Origin: Pezizomycotina sp. ARF18
Taxonomy: Eukaryota; Ascomycota
Length of the DNA stretch: 64,000 nt
Reading direction: 5' to 3'
NCBI GenBank assembly: GCA_002224055.1
Contig: AZLU01000026.1
Span: 62,001 to 126,000 of the forward strand
The notes beneath the pieces were generated by a model, which saw only the letters and a list, made by a program, of their open reading frames with translations, searched no databases and was not told where the DNA came from. Within the stretch, counting starts at the first letter, position 1, and the number at the start of each line of letters is the position of its first letter. Below are positions 26,285 through 38,871 of the stretch, in pieces. The translations under genes were made by a program, and so were the position numbers.

Positions 26285-28402
26285 TTAAGTATCGTGTGAT
26301 CTTTTGTTTTCCACACTTTTCTTTTCTCTCCCCCTAAGTCTTCCCCAACCCCGCCTATACCTCGCCAAAGCCCTATCTCTCGCCTTACTATGCTCAACAA
26401 TCGGCTTCGGATACCCAACCTCTTAAACTCTTCTCGCTCAACCGCCCGTGCGGATCGTGTATCGCCTTACTATCCAATCCTTCAACTTGGTACCCTGCCT
26501 AAATAAAATCCCCTTCCTTATCAAACTTCTCACTCTGCAATAACGGGTTAAAAATCCTAAAGTACGGCTGCGGATCTACTCCGCATCCCGCGGACCACTG
26601 CCAGCCGCCGTTGTTGGATGCTAGGTCGCCGTCGATGAGAGTTTCCATGAAGTACCGCTCGCCTTTGCGCCAGTCGAGGAGGAGGTCCTTGGCGAGAAGG
26701 AGGCGACGATCATGCGGCAGCGGTTGTGCATCCATTTCATGCTGTTGAGCTGGCGCATGGCCGCGTCGACGATGGAAACCGGTGTGGCCGGTTGTCCAGG
26801 CTTGGAAGTGGTCGTCGTTGTAGTTCCACTATATTCTAGAATTATTAGATTACTTTGATCATTGGAATAGAGCAATGGAGAGTTAGTGACTTACGCGGAC
26901 GTGCGAGTATTCGACTTTGAAAGGTTTATTCATGCTGGTAGAGTGAGTGAAATACAATGTTAGCTTAAATTATTCGCAGTAATCTTTAGAATGAACAAAG
27001 GCCAAGCGAGAATAAAGTATTTTACCTAACATGCGGCCAGAAGCAGATTATATGACGGTAGAAGTCCTCCAGGCGATTTCGCTTATATAGCTATATCGAA
27101 CTTGTCAGCTTTCCTTCGATTCAATCAACCCTATGAAAAGTCCTAGACCGAACAACTTACGTATTCGGCCCAAGATCCCTCCATTGACTTTCCCCTTGTG
27201 ATTAGCCGCCGCAGCGGCCTTCGTAATCTGCCTCGCGCTGATAGTCCCGAAGAAAGGTGAGCGCTGAGCTTACTCGTTCCGCCGCTTCGCCGGTAGGTCC
27301 CTGTGGACTTTGTAGTTTTTAACTCCGTCCTTTACAAACTTTTCGAGCCGTCGGGAAGCTTCATGTTCGCCGGCCGGCCATAGTTTCGCCAGTCTGTGCC
27401 TTTCTTTGTCGTCCTTGATGGCTTGGAACTTTGGGTATTGGCAGAGCCGGTCTTCAAATAGCTTGGGAACTGCTTTCTCGCGGTAAAGGATTACGATGCG
27501 GAGCTGGCGAGAGTTTCCACTGCTCCGGGTCGTACGTGATGTCGAGCCAGCGGCGGAGAAAGGGCGTGAAACGCGAATGGCTTTTCGGAAGACTATCGGT
27601 AGAGTGTAAGCTTATGATATTATACTTTACTTTAGCAAATTGGAATAAACGCTTACTTCGACAAAACAACCCCAGGTTAATAACGCAATCATCGTGGCAA
27701 AACTCCGCCGCAATCTTCCTCTTCAACCCTTCCTTGACAACCTTCACATCCCTCCTCAGTCGTCAACTTCATACTCTATGTTTCGAACAAACAACATGCA
27801 CCCACTCCTCACATAAATTCCATACTTTCCTCTATCTCTTTCGTTTATCCGCCTCAAGGACGTTAAAGCGGAATATCCAGCTCCTCAAGATCCTTCCTCA
27901 AAACTTTCAGCGTGCGCCTGTAAAAATCACGCGCGCAGGAGAGCGCAAGTGCGCCTCGAGGTCCTGGTGCGACCACACGTATATTGCAATCAGCGGTTTC
28001 CCTTCCTTCTTCGCGAGTTCAGACGCTTTATACAACGCCGTATTATCGTTCTGCGAAGGTCCGTGCGGAACCAGTGCACGACTGCATCGCCCGGTTTGAT
28101 TTTTGCGCGCTCTTTGGCTGTAGATGATAGTGCTTCTTCGAGCGCGTCGAAGGGCCGTTGGCGGTCGCCGCTTTGGTATTCTGCGACGCGGCTGTCGGAG
28201 ATTTCGGGAGGTAGTAGTCGCGGAGGATGAAGTCGTGGTGCTGTTCCTGGTCTCCGTCGTCTTCGAATTTGACTTCGGTGAGGAATCGTCTTCTTTCGAG
28301 CTTGGAGGTGGTAGATGCCTTGCGGCCGTTACGGGAGATTGGTAAGCTGCTGATCGGTTAAGTAGTCTGCTTCTTAAGGGTGGAACGGCGTTCGGGCGGC
28401 AT
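26285..28402 (-). CDS. phr1: Deoxyribodipyrimidine photolyase (class I CPD)
   Basis: A flavoprotein that uses blue light to split cyclobutane pyrimidine dimers. Reading leftwards from ATG 28402-28400, a basic N-terminal extension is followed by [19 protein letters not shown] and the antenna-binding Rossmann domain with [30 protein letters not shown] and [20 protein letters not shown]. The FAD-binding half has [73 protein letters not shown] and [14 protein letters not shown]. The end is [16 protein letters not shown] plus a basic tail, with TAA at 26287-26285. Introns interrupt the C-terminal half (one ends just before WNYND, near 26833). Several single-base frame breaks occur, for example after [10 protein letters not shown] and before YFRIFNP's upstream block. 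Length and motif order match fungal Phr1; I see no sign of a DASH cryptochrome or 6-4 enzyme. Confidence 0.88.
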
Positions 28403-31398
28403 CGTGAGAAGTTATTTGGTATGCGTTAGCTTTCTCTTCGTTTGTTTTTGTGATGTATGGCTTATTGAATATAGCAGGACTCTTCTTCGGAAGAAAAGAT
28501 GTAGTCGTTCTACCCTTTTGCTTGTATTGAAAATAAAAATAAAAAAGGATATAGGAGTTTTTCCAGAAAAATCTTGGTTTCTTGCGATGGTGATTACTGA
28601 AATAGTGGAAGCAATAAAATCCTTAGTTTTTTTTTTTTTTTTTTTTTGTGGAAGCCTTTGACGTCGAAATTCCAAAAAATAAAGAAGTAACGAGATCTGT
28701 AATGTGTCACCTTAAACCAGATCTTTTCTGCGTGATCGAACCGAAATATTTTCAAATTCGTTAGATTGTTTCTTGGACCTTTTACACCTTCGTAACGGAG
28801 ATCTCGTGAAAAACAATACAAAAATAAACAAGAAAATCCAATACATTCACGAAATAAAGGGGTCAACGCGAACCTGTCCATTTCCAACACCACTGGACGT
28901 GATCGCTAACAACGACGAGGCAGCGTCCACGGAGATCGGATATACGTGGAATGTCAGCGATGACCTCAGAGTCGAGAGATCTCGAATCGGCGGCTGCGTC
29001 TTCTGCTTCTGTTTCTGGCTAATCTTAGATGCCGGAAGTGAATGCCGACCGCCGGACGACAGAAGCGGACCGCCAGAAGATTTCGATCCCCGGTTACGGC
29101 CAGGTCTGCGGAGATCTGAGATATCTAGCCGTCATCGAAATTAGAAAAAAAAAAAAAAAATTTACTTCGGAGATTTAGTTGGAAAACTGCTCAGTTATTT
29201 GATTGCAGGGGGAGGAGCAAAGTAATGTTTTCCTGGAGCCATGTAAGCAGATGTTCTCAGGCATGAAAAAGGTTTTGTTCGTAGTATATATATATATAAT
29301 GTAGTTATCACAGTTCTTTATAGAGGACGTTGGAATAGTTTTTTATATTCAAATACGTCATATAAATATATTTCAGTCAGAAACGCTGGGAATATATTAT
29401 CGCAGGCCGTGGCAGAAGCGCACTATACCGGTTAATATTCTTTTTACTGCTATATTCGATCCCACGAAGAACCTTTTCTAGTAGTAATCACCGTCGATAA
29501 TAATCTCCCCATAAAGAGCCTGATAATATCCTTAGTCTTCCGAAGCGCCGGCGCGGATCCACCTCCGGAGCTTGTAAACGCGACGTGGAGTTATCGTTCG
29601 CAGCACTGTCGGTTTTTTTTTTTTTTTTGGTTTTTCTTTCCTACACTCCTTCGAAGTTCCATGAGATTGTGAATTCGACTGGAGAGTGGCACCGTTCTGC
29701 GCACCACAATAACAACCCGCAGTCGAGAGAAACACCTTAATGTCGCTCTTATATATCTTGGACCACCAACCTATATCACCAAATGTATATATATGCGGGT
29801 GTAGGTGTGGGTGTGTGTAATCAACATAACAGCCATGTTTGAAAGCTCAATTATCCTCTAGAATATAGTATACAGTATAGTTGTAACTGCACAGCAGCGA
29901 GTTCGTATTCTGGTAGCATATATATCGTATATCAATGTTCAGTTCTGAACAATGAACGAGACGAGAGACGCGTTTGCGCGTAAAGCTGAGTCGTCTGCGG
30001 TGCGGTATTCTTCGCATTTTAACGCAATTGGCTCGCCAAATTATACACTCCGAGAGCAAGAGGATACAGATGCGTTTCGCTTCGTTAGGCGAAAGAAGAA
30101 AAAACATGTTTTATCACGGGACGTGAACCGATATGCAAGAAACAAAAATATCCTCCCTTGCACTTCCACGATTCCTATCCAAGATTTCTTCGCTGTTTTT
30201 TCCTATTTCCTGTTTCCTATAAGCTATATGCTGGTAGGGCCTCCACGCATCTGCGCGTCCGTATGCAAACAGGGGGTATAGTGGTCAATACCCGGGAGGC
30301 CGGGGGCGTGCTTTTCCCGGCGATTTGCAAAAGATAGGTCAACCGTACTTTTCAAACAATGGAACGTGAAGAAAAAGGGCTGGCAATTCCAGGTTGGCGG
30401 AGGCTCCTTGCAGGATGTGTAAACCGGTGATAGGCTCGCCTGGAAAAAGTGGACCCCGTAATTGGTGGAGCGTTGTGGTTTTTCTTTCCACGTATTGAAT
30501 CGCGCATTAGTTAAAATACATGCGTTGGTGAAGAAAAGGAAACTATTTCTTCGGGCCGATAACTTTGGTAAAACGCGGCTGTGCAGAAAAAAACAGAAAA
30601 AAGAAAAAAGTACAGCGACAAAAGAAAAAAAAAGAAAGAAAGAAAAAAAAAAAAAAGAAAGCATTATAAAAATAGATTACTGAAACGTTTTGGTGAATCA
30701 TTGGGAACATCACACACTTGACCGCAGCTTTAGAAATCGGGGGAAATACGGTCTCGGTCGTTCTTTGAACAACTCATCCGAGAAAAAAAAATTGCTGTAA
30801 AAAAGGATCTCGGTCCAGTAGTTGGCGACACGGCTCACGGCCCCATAATTGGCGTTGACCGCAACTCAGCCTTCGTATAAATAAACAAAAAGCGTTTTTG
30901 ATATCAAAGGTCGGACAGAATACCGTTGGCGATGGTCACGTAGACGTTCCTCGGGTTGTAGTCGCACCATCAAAGGCGAAAATCCCCGCACCCGTAGCAC
31001 GTGGGTCTAGATTTGCCCTCGCAACGTCGATCCCAGAAGTAGAATGAAATAATGCGCAGACGAATATCGAAACTATCCGTCGTATTTCTAACAAAATTAC
31101 GGTGTAGAAGAAGTGAAACTGGATTCATGAAGTAATGCGCGAGATAAAAGTCGGCGTTCTTGCTCTGAAATATTTTGAGCAGTAGACCGACACCTTTGAG
31201 GAGTAGAATAGCTGAATGGATGAAAAGCTTTGACCTCCACACTGATCTTCAATACGTTTCGGTCTTTACCGAAAAAAGCCATATCAAGAAACCCTGAAAA
31301 TTCAATATCTCTGTGAGAAATTCGAAGAGACCTTCCCGAGACACACCGACGGCTTGTCCCGCGGTCAGAAAAAGTTTCTGGTTTTTTTTTTTTTTCCA

Positions 31399-31399
31399 T

Positions 31400-31430
<31 letters not shown>
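31399..31430. repeat. T-run/A-run junction
   Basis: About 21 T followed directly by about 11 A, preceded by another T run at 31382-31395. A self-complementary structure like those at 13241 and 33968. Confidence 0.85.
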
Positions 31431-33393
31431 CGCTCCTGAAATGTAGCGAATCCTTATACGATTACGGTCGATAGGAAACGCCGTTTAAGTATTAGCTCGT
31501 ACGTATTCTCCTGAGACCTGAGAGCTTTTCTGGATCGCTTCTCTAACACGACATGGATTACCGCTCAGGTGCCTAGAAAAGTTTGGCAGCGTTGGATATT
31601 ACATTTCGCAAATCTGCCCGTGCATCGCGCATCCAGAGCCACCGAGAACTGATTGGAGAAGAAGCGGCAGAGTGCGGGGTTCTTCCCTTTGCTGACCCTT
31701 AATAAAACCCCGTTAGCTTTAGCCCAAAAAAAAAAAAAAATAGCTATCACTGCTAGTACTTAGACTAGCAGTATCAGTTTGTTTGAGGCGTTGTCAGTAA
31801 CGAATAGTATTGGGAGGAAAATGGACGAGTCGAGGTCTTGTGAAGACCATGGTAATCAAAAAAAATTCCGAGGACGGTGAGAAACAAAACACGCCATATT
31901 TTTTTTTAAAAAAATCTTTCAGTTCGAGAACAGACCTTCTGATGCGGCTTCTCAACGCTTTATAGAGATAATGAAGAAATACCTGGGAGCTGGTTGCATA
32001 AGTGTCGCTATCATGTTCGAGAGGCAAAAGCGCACATATGGACGAGAGAAAAAAAAGATATATGAGGTGGAAAAAAGAAACGTGGAAAGACTTTTGAGGT
32101 CTCGTTCTTCTCGATTTTCGTATCTCTGGATGTCGTCTCCAAAAGCAGTAAAGTCGAGGCGAAAAGAAAAAGTCGGCAAGTAGAAATGAAGAAAGGAAGA
32201 AAGAAAAAAAAAAACCGTAAGATAGGCGTTATTTCCCAAGATGAGCAATGCCCCTGGGATGCCTTAGCTCCAGACGCCAGTCAGCGACTAGAACTTGAAC
32301 CCTTGCGAAAAAAAGAAAATTACTTGGAGAATGAAAACTCCCTCTGCTCCGATTTCACATTGAGGACGGAGAGGAGTGAGAGAGAGAGCACCTGCGAATT
32401 TACCCAGTGGTAACAGAATCAACAGGGAAAGATAGGTGACCCCAATCCCCTCTACTATTTCATTTTTTTCTTCTATTTATCCGTCATACTTTCCCGCACA
32501 GTCAGTCGCCCTCTTTTTTTTTTTTTTTTTTTTGTTTCGTTTGGTTTCGGCTCCCCCAACTTATCCTGGCGAACGTGGTGGTTCCCTGGATAATGCATGT
32601 ACAGCATCTTGCAGTTACGGAATAAGGAAGATGAATGGAAATGTCGGAAGAGAAAAGCTAGGTCACTTTTTTTTTTCTCTTTCTTTTCTTCCTCCGCTTC
32701 TTTGAAGCTCCATCCAAGCTTCTCCTTCACAGCTTTGGCGAGCTTCTAAATTAATACTAGCAGAAAGCCTAAGCAACAAAGTAGAATGGAAGAATGGAAG
32801 TGGACCAAGTGGCAGTAAGACAGAGCTAAACAGCGGAAGCAAAGGCGACATTGCCGTCGGCAGGTTATTTGACGGTCGTCTCCGATTTCTTACTCTAGCT
32901 CACCCTTCGATATGCACCCATTCGTGTATGCAGGACACGGTCGACTAAGCAACTCGTTGCGAAACAAGAGAAACAAATATCAAGGAAACCGAACACTTTA
33001 TTGGGTGAAAGGGACTATAAGGTAGCTATCGTATCGTGGCTCGCCTAAATCTAACAGATGGTTGGAAGGGTTTTCGTCAGTGGAACCGAGAAGAAAAGAA
33101 ACGAAACGAAACGAAAAGCAGAAAGGAAAAAGAAAAGACTACAAACTGTGGATTTCCCGGGGGATTGTGGATACGGTATTTGAAATGTGGAACTCTAAAA
33201 GTAGAATATATACCGGTACATGTACAGGTTTGATAGATATATAAGTAAGTACATGTACTGTTAGTATGTATCTATCAATGTGGGATGCTGTGGGTGGCTC
33301 CCTCGGATGTGGTAGGCAGTTTTTTGCTTAGAAGCTAAGAGGGTTTTTGAGTTTGTGCATGGTGTAGAGCAATCGCGCCATACACCATTATTG

Positions 33394-33639
33394 AAAAAAA
33401 AATAAAATAAAAATAAAAATAAAATAAAAATAAAAAAAAAAAAAAAAATAAAAATAAAAATAAAATAAAAATAAAATAAAAATAAAAAATAAAATAAAAT
33501 AAACAAATAAACAAATAAACAAATAAAAATATAAAATAAAAATATAAAGATAAATATATTTAAATACATTTAAATAAAAGTAAAATAAAATAAATGAAAA
33601 TAAAATAAATAATAAATAATAAATAATAAATAATAAAAT
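33394..33639. repeat. TAAAA/TAAAT A-T minisatellite
   Basis: About 245 bases made almost only of A and T, built from imperfect TAAAA, TAAAAA, AAAC and TAAT units. Three AAACAAAT-like units lie near 33503-33525. Seen directly. Confidence 0.9.
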
Positions 33640-33947
33640 CGAATTATTAATATAATTATTTATTTTTTCGTTATCAAACCAAATTATATCAAATGAGTGA
33701 TCACTATACAAGCGCCATTCCCCTACTGGCAAAAACCCAAATCCATGTAACGCTTCGGAACGCCCCCCAACAATCGCCATCGGTCCCAGCAGCAAAGAAT
33801 AATAAATTGATCTAGCACTCACTTCACGGCTACTAAAATTTCCTCTTTCCCTATTCGACGTCCTCTCCTGCAGGCATCTTTTTATTGTCTTGCTTCTTTC
33901 TTCTTAATAGGTAAAAACTCCTCTTGCATAATTATACGTAAGTATTA

Positions 33948-33967
33948 TATTATTATTATTATTATTA

Positions 33968-34005
<38 letters not shown>
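33948..34005. repeat. (ATT)n followed by T-run/A-run junction
   Basis: Seven ATT units pass into about 27 T and then about 11 A, the longest such junction in the window. It lies some 600 bases ahead of the MFS gene. Confidence 0.85.
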
Positions 34006-34578
34006 GAGTATCCATCCATATATTCGTTACTGGTATTATTGCAGGAGCATCCAATATTTGGAGAGAAAAAATTTTTATCTCTTATTTTTTTTTTCTTTAC
34101 TTTTTTATACTTTTGTTTTTTTATACCTTTTGTTTTTTTTTATCCAGTCTCGTTCTGACACGTCCGTCCATCGAGACCAGAAGCTTGCTGTTCAATCGCC
34201 GTTCGAGTCCGTTCGTAGCAGTTTGAGGAAAGTTCGATTATAACCCCCCGATCCTTTCGTTCCTAGCTGGTGAGTTTTTTTTTTTGCCTTCTGTTTCTTC
34301 CTCTTCTCTTCTCTCTCTTCTCTTCTCTTTCTCTTCCTGTTTGTTGTCTGTCGAACGATATGCACTACATTCGTTTACATCATCACCTCATGGATCCCTC
34401 ATTCACGATCGTTCACAAGTTTCAACGACGGCTAAAACCATGTTGGGAGAAGCAGGGCAGGGAGTCTTCGCGGCCCCTACTATCAGGGAACGGTAACGGG
34501 CCGTACTCGACCAGGCGGTATCAATCGATATCATCTTCACCTTCGTCTTTCTCTTCAGCTGCTGCCAGGGCCAGAAAC

Positions 34579-36620
34579 ATGAAGATTCCGGCAACCGAAG
34601 TGTCGAGGGGCGCCAGACTGATCCAAGTCGGTTTCGCTGTTATTTACTGCCTCTTCGCTGCGGGAGTCGTTTTTGGATATGCAGGTGAGGAGAATAACAT
34701 ATTTATTTTCCGAGAAACACCTTAAAAAAAAAAAAACCACTTCGAAGAACCCGTCTAGAGTTCTTGGAGGGTTCTCGGAAGATCCTCGGGGGTTAAAAAA
34801 GCAGATCACGGCTACCCAGTCATTTTTGACGAATTGTATCATTGTTCGCTCATTTTTCTTCTTCTCTCACAGCAATTAAGCCGATATTCGTTAGCGAGAA
34901 GGTTTACCGAGAACACTGCTCTCAGGAGGAGCTTGATCAAGGTGTTTACATTTGCTACCAACAAGAGCTACGGTATGTATCTGAAAACCATTTCCCCTTT
35001 TTTTCCCATGCAGAACGAAATTGGCTGACGATATATTGATCGAATGTGTCTGTTCTAAAAAAAAAAAAACAGGTTGAATTTCATGTTCACTTGTGCTGCT
35101 GTGGTTACGAACGTAAGTCTCGTGCGCCAAGGAAAAACATTTTTCCGAAGCCAAGCGAATATCAAACTAACGTCTCGCAACACAAATAGGTTTCTGCTCT
35201 GCCTGTTGGAAGCATTTGGATAAATATGGCCCCAAGGTCACAACAATAGTCGGAAGCGTCCTGTTCGCTATCGGATGTGTACTCCTTGCTTTTGCCTGGA
35301 ATCTCCCATTTGACGGTATGCTTCTAAATACTTAGCAGTATAATATTCTTTGGATACTAGATAGCTAATAAATTATTTTCGTATTTAGCTTATGTACTCG
35401 GTACATGTTCCTCGCCCTCGGCGGCCCTTTCATTTTCATCTCCTCCTTCCAACTATGTAACACCTTCCCGGCCCACAGCGGCCTCATCCTCTCTATGCTC
35501 ACCGGAGCATTTGACTCCTCTTCGGCCGTATTCCTCATGTACAGGTTAATATACACCGCCACGCGCGGGACCTTCTGGCCCAAAAATTCTTCCTTATCTA
35601 CCTCGTTGTCCCCGTTTTCATCATCATCGTGCAGCTGTTTATCATGCCTAAGGATTCGTACAAGAGCGTCGCCGAGCTCGTAAAAGTCGCCGAGGAGGGC
35701 GAGCGGCACGAGTCTGACGACGAACTTACTGAACAAGAGCTCGAGAACGCCATCCAAAGCCGTCGCGAGTCTGCCGTTAGCGAAATTACCGAGCTTCTCG
35801 GACCTAAAGGTGAAGAACAGCATATTCAGCGCGAGGAGCACAAGAAGGACGTGTGCGGCGTTTGGGGCGCTATGCACGACGAACAGTGAGGGCTCAAACG
35901 CACTCACTCTGGTGGATCCTGATCACGCTGTTCACGATGGTTACCATGCTCCGTATCAACTACTTTATCGCAACGGTCAGGCCGCAGATGGAGTTTTTGC
36001 TTGGTAGCTTGACGCAGCCGCGAGATGAATCGCTTCTTCGACGCTGCACTCCCGCTAGGTGGACTGATTAGTGTTCCGTTCATCGGCCTACTGCTGGACA
36101 ACACAAGTACGGCGACCGTGCTTAGCGTCCTCGTTGGAGCAGCGACTGCTATTGGTGTTCTAGGTGTTTTGCCGTTTACCTGGGCTGCTTATCTTAATAT
36201 CATTCTTTTCGTCGTATACCGCCCGCTTTACTACACTGCAGTCTCGTAAGTATCATTTTTTTTTCTTTTGTCGTAGGATCTCCTTCCCCGTTAATATCGA
36301 GCACATTCTCACGGATATTTTCACTATATAGGGACTATTTCAGTAAGGTATTCGGCTTCGACACCTTCGGCACCGTCTACGGCGCTACCATCATGCTTTC
36401 TGGGCTTTTCAACTTCTCGCAATCCGGCCTCGATGCTTTGTCCTACAAAGTCTTCAACGGCGACCCGCGACCCGGAAACATTATCCTTATGGGCTTCGCT
36501 TTCGCTTTCGGCGCCGGGCTCGTCATGTACGTTTTGATGCAGGCAAAAGGACTAAAAAGGCGACTTCTCGAGGAAGAGGCGGAGAGGGCGGCTGAATTCA
36601 GGATGCCCTCTGGTGTCTGA
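34579..36620 (+). CDS. MFS transporter, Fmp42/SLC43-like
   Basis: A twelve-helix major facilitator protein similar to yeast Fmp42 (YMR221C), whose family is distantly related to SLC43 amino-acid carriers; the substrate is unknown. I use ATG 34579 (MKIPATEVSRGARLIQVGF), just before helix 1 (YCLFAAGVVFGYA); a further ATG at 34440 could extend it. Conserved blocks follow: AAIKPIFVSEKVY, YQQELRLNFMFT, NVSALPVGSIWDKYGPK (the MFS signature loop), GGPFIFISSFQLCNTFP, HSGLILSMLTGAFDSSSAVF, FIMPKDSYKSV, a charged central loop (DDELTEQELENA), then TMLRINYFIATVRPQ, a second six-helix half and a basic C-terminus. Introns are 34685-34872, 34973-35072, 35113-35189, 35316-35388 and about 36246-36331. Single-base losses are seen within SIW-DKYG, VLG-YMFL and the K run before FLIYLVVP, and two more near 35890 and 36020. 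Stop TGA 36618-36620. Confidence 0.87.
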
Positions 36621-37800
36621 AGAAACCAAAAGTTTAGACACCGCAAGATTGCTTTCCGAAATCAGACTGAACCCTCGCTGTATTTGTACGAATACGATCA
36701 TTTTTTGTTCTGTTTTGGCTTCCGATTTTCCTTTTTTTTTTTTTTTTTTGATTATTTCCCTTCATTGTTGGGAGGTATCACTGTCCTTTTCGACCTAGAA
36801 AAAAAAACGTAGAACGAAAGTACACGACTATTCTTCACAACAACAACACATACAAGGTTAAACAAGGCCCTCGCGGATTTTTTCAACAAAAAAAAATACA
36901 TAAATTTCCCTCTCATTATTACCCTTCAGCGGATCACTTTTAAGCGCAACACTTCATCCTTTTCGTCAGGTTTATTCTTTTTCAACACCCTGGGAAGAGA
37001 AGGAAGAGCCAGAGCAGTTTTTTTTTTAAGCTCGCTCTTCTTTTCTTCTTGCACATGCTCATTTTTAATTGCATTTGCATTAAAGCATGGCGTCTTTGCT
37101 TTCTTTTTCTTTCCTTCTTTCTTTCTTTTTTTTTTTTTTTAACATACATTTGCGTGGTTATTTTGATTTTCCGGTTGTTTTATCAACTTCAACAGACTGC
37201 ACACAAAGTTTCATAAGGAATGTGTACACGGCGAGAGAGAGGAAGAGAGTAGTATCAAAATTGTGCAAGTTATACAATCTTTTCAAGAAAAGATACCGGT
37301 TTTGACAAACGGTATATACAAATGTCAAATAACACTTAGTGCCTTAGTAGTTAATTCTATGTATAAAGAACGATTTACTCATTACAAGACAGTGAATCAT
37401 TACCAATTGCTTGTTGTTGGTACATCAGTGATATTATTATATAGTCTTTTTTTGACATATATTTTGGATACTCTCCCACGCAAACTGTGAGGGCCAGAGC
37501 ATAGGAGAAAGAAACATCGACACGATAAAAGAAAGACACCAACTGTGTAACTCTCTCTCTAGACTATAGAATCAACATTGTACTACAACTACTGGATAAT
37601 TATACATATTTACTTCCATCGCTCACGTTTCCCCATAAACCAACCCCACAAACCTCCTCCACCGCCCATCCCCCCCCTCCTCACCCACAGCTCGATTTCT
37701 TCCCTGGCAGCAGGTAGTAATCTACGTGCGCGTCTATTAATCCCATCCCTAAAAGAACACTTTCCGGACATGAGTATCGACTCATCTGTTCTCCGTAGGT
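36621..37800. other. Intergenic between convergent genes
   Basis: About 1.2 kb holding the 3' flanks of the MFS carrier (plus) and the small coiled-coil gene (minus), which converge. T runs lie at 36731-36749 and 37124-37140. No gene seen. Confidence 0.4.
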
Positions 37801-38342
37801 TCATTCATCGGTCTTATTATTAAACCACTCTCGTAGTCGTTTATTAAACTTAACGCCTTTGGCAATGCCGATCTTGTGGAGGACGCTGTTGAGGAGTTGC
37901 TGTTGGAGGAGGGGATGTTGCGTTAGTCTATACTTAAAAAAGGAAAAGGAGATAAGGTTGTGGTTATAAGTAGGGAAGAAGATTGGAGTAGCTAGAAGGG
38001 GAGAAAGGGGGTTTGGGGAAAGGGGGAATACGTACGGTGAGGTAATCCCATACGCCTTTATTCTTCTTTACTTCCGCTTCGAGCTTCGCGATCCTTTCGT
38101 CGAGATTGTAGACGTCTTTGCGGAACTTGTCGATGTGTTTTCGTATATCTGCCTATAGGTTTCACGCTTAAGATATCAGAAGAGATATTCTGAAGAAAAT
38201 GGGGACAAAATTTCAATGTGGGATGGGGTTTAGGTGATGCTATACATGCTGTGAAGAACGACTTTAAGTCTGCGATGGATGAGTATTCTGCGGTAGAGTT
38301 TTTCGAGGTGGTGGGTATTGTTTTTCGACTCCTCCACTTCAC
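37801..38342 (-). CDS. Small conserved-looking coiled-coil protein
   Basis: Not recognised. Three exons are inferred from splice sites: 38342-38246, 38148-38036 and 37899-37801, with TGA at 37803-37801. Phases agree, giving KSFFTAYIRKHIDKFRKDVY, then NLDERIAKLEAEVKKNKGVW, then DYLTQLLNSVLHKIG and an end RLREWFNNKTDE. The middle exon has clear heptads (leucine/isoleucine spacing at I-D-F-V-L-I-L-V), so it likely forms a coiled coil; the product is about 100 residues. The 37900-38035 intron carries a textbook ACTAAC branch site. A second in-frame ATG at 38351-38353 reads MLRSEVEESKNNTHHLEKL in another frame and could be the true N-terminus after one frame break. No signal peptide or membrane segment is seen. 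It is convergent with the MFS gene and tandem with the transcription factor upstream. Confidence 0.6.
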
Positions 38343-38871
38343 TTCTCAACATCTTCTGCGTTCGACTTTATATTTATACTCGCCTTTCACTTAGGAACTT
38401 GTCCCAAAACGAAGAGAGAGGAAATTAAATTCACTTGAAATTATCAGACCTATGACATGTGACTTCGTGCTTATGTTTTTGAAATAATCAGGAGTAAAAT
38501 TTTAGTATATTCTGTTATATATACCATATGCAAGTATGAAATTATGATGCGTTAGTTTATTGAAAACGAGTACATGACACCGATATCTCCCATTATCCAA
38601 AGAAAGAAAAGAATTATAGAAGCCAAGAAGTAGAGAACATGAAGGGAAACACATGAATATTAGTAATTATCCGTCGTAAACCATCATAGCTCGTTACCAA
38701 GAAAATACCAGGAAAAGGGGAGATAGTTAATCCAGAATGAAACAATCAAACGCCGGTAACGATAGAGAGAAGAAAAAAAGAGGGCCTTTTTTAGTTGCTA
38801 AGCACAGATAAAAAAAAAAAAAAAAAAAAAAAAGGAAAAACGAAATAAACGAAATAAACGCTCACGGCCAG
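38343..38871. other. Intergenic, transcription factor 3' flank
   Basis: About 530 bases of A/T-rich sequence with an A run at 38811-38833. It should hold the 3' UTR of the minus-strand transcription factor and the promoter of the small coiled-coil gene. No coding sequence. Confidence 0.4.

Larger units (their letters stand above)
28403..34578. other. Gene-poor interval between photolyase and MFS carrier
   Basis: About 6.2 kb with no convincing coding sequence. Open frames reach about 150 codons but run through homopolymers. A somewhat GC-richer patch lies at 28890-29130 and another at 30240-30330, neither with a recognisable motif. It contains T or A runs (28628-28648, 29144-29160, 31399-31430, 31899-31914) and a large TAAAA array. 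The left end probably holds the photolyase promoter and the right end the leader of the MFS gene. Confidence 0.4.

Noticed and set aside
30273-30345. A possible tRNA gene starting GGGGGTATAGTGGTCA
   Set aside because: The A-box resemblance is partial, there is no GGTTCGANNCC B-box at the right distance, and no acceptor stem could be paired.
30224-30664. A 146-codon minus-strand open frame
   Set aside because: Starts in an AAAG/A-rich tract giving poly-Phe, lacks any conserved motif and has no splice or neighbour support.
32262-32310. GGGTTCAAGTTC on the minus strand as a tRNA B-box
   Set aside because: No A-box upstream and no matching acceptor or anticodon stem.
33388-33822. A 144-codon minus-strand frame full of Phe, Ile and Tyr that could pass for a membrane protein
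   Set aside because: It is the translation of the TAAAA array; the hydrophobicity comes only from simple sequence.
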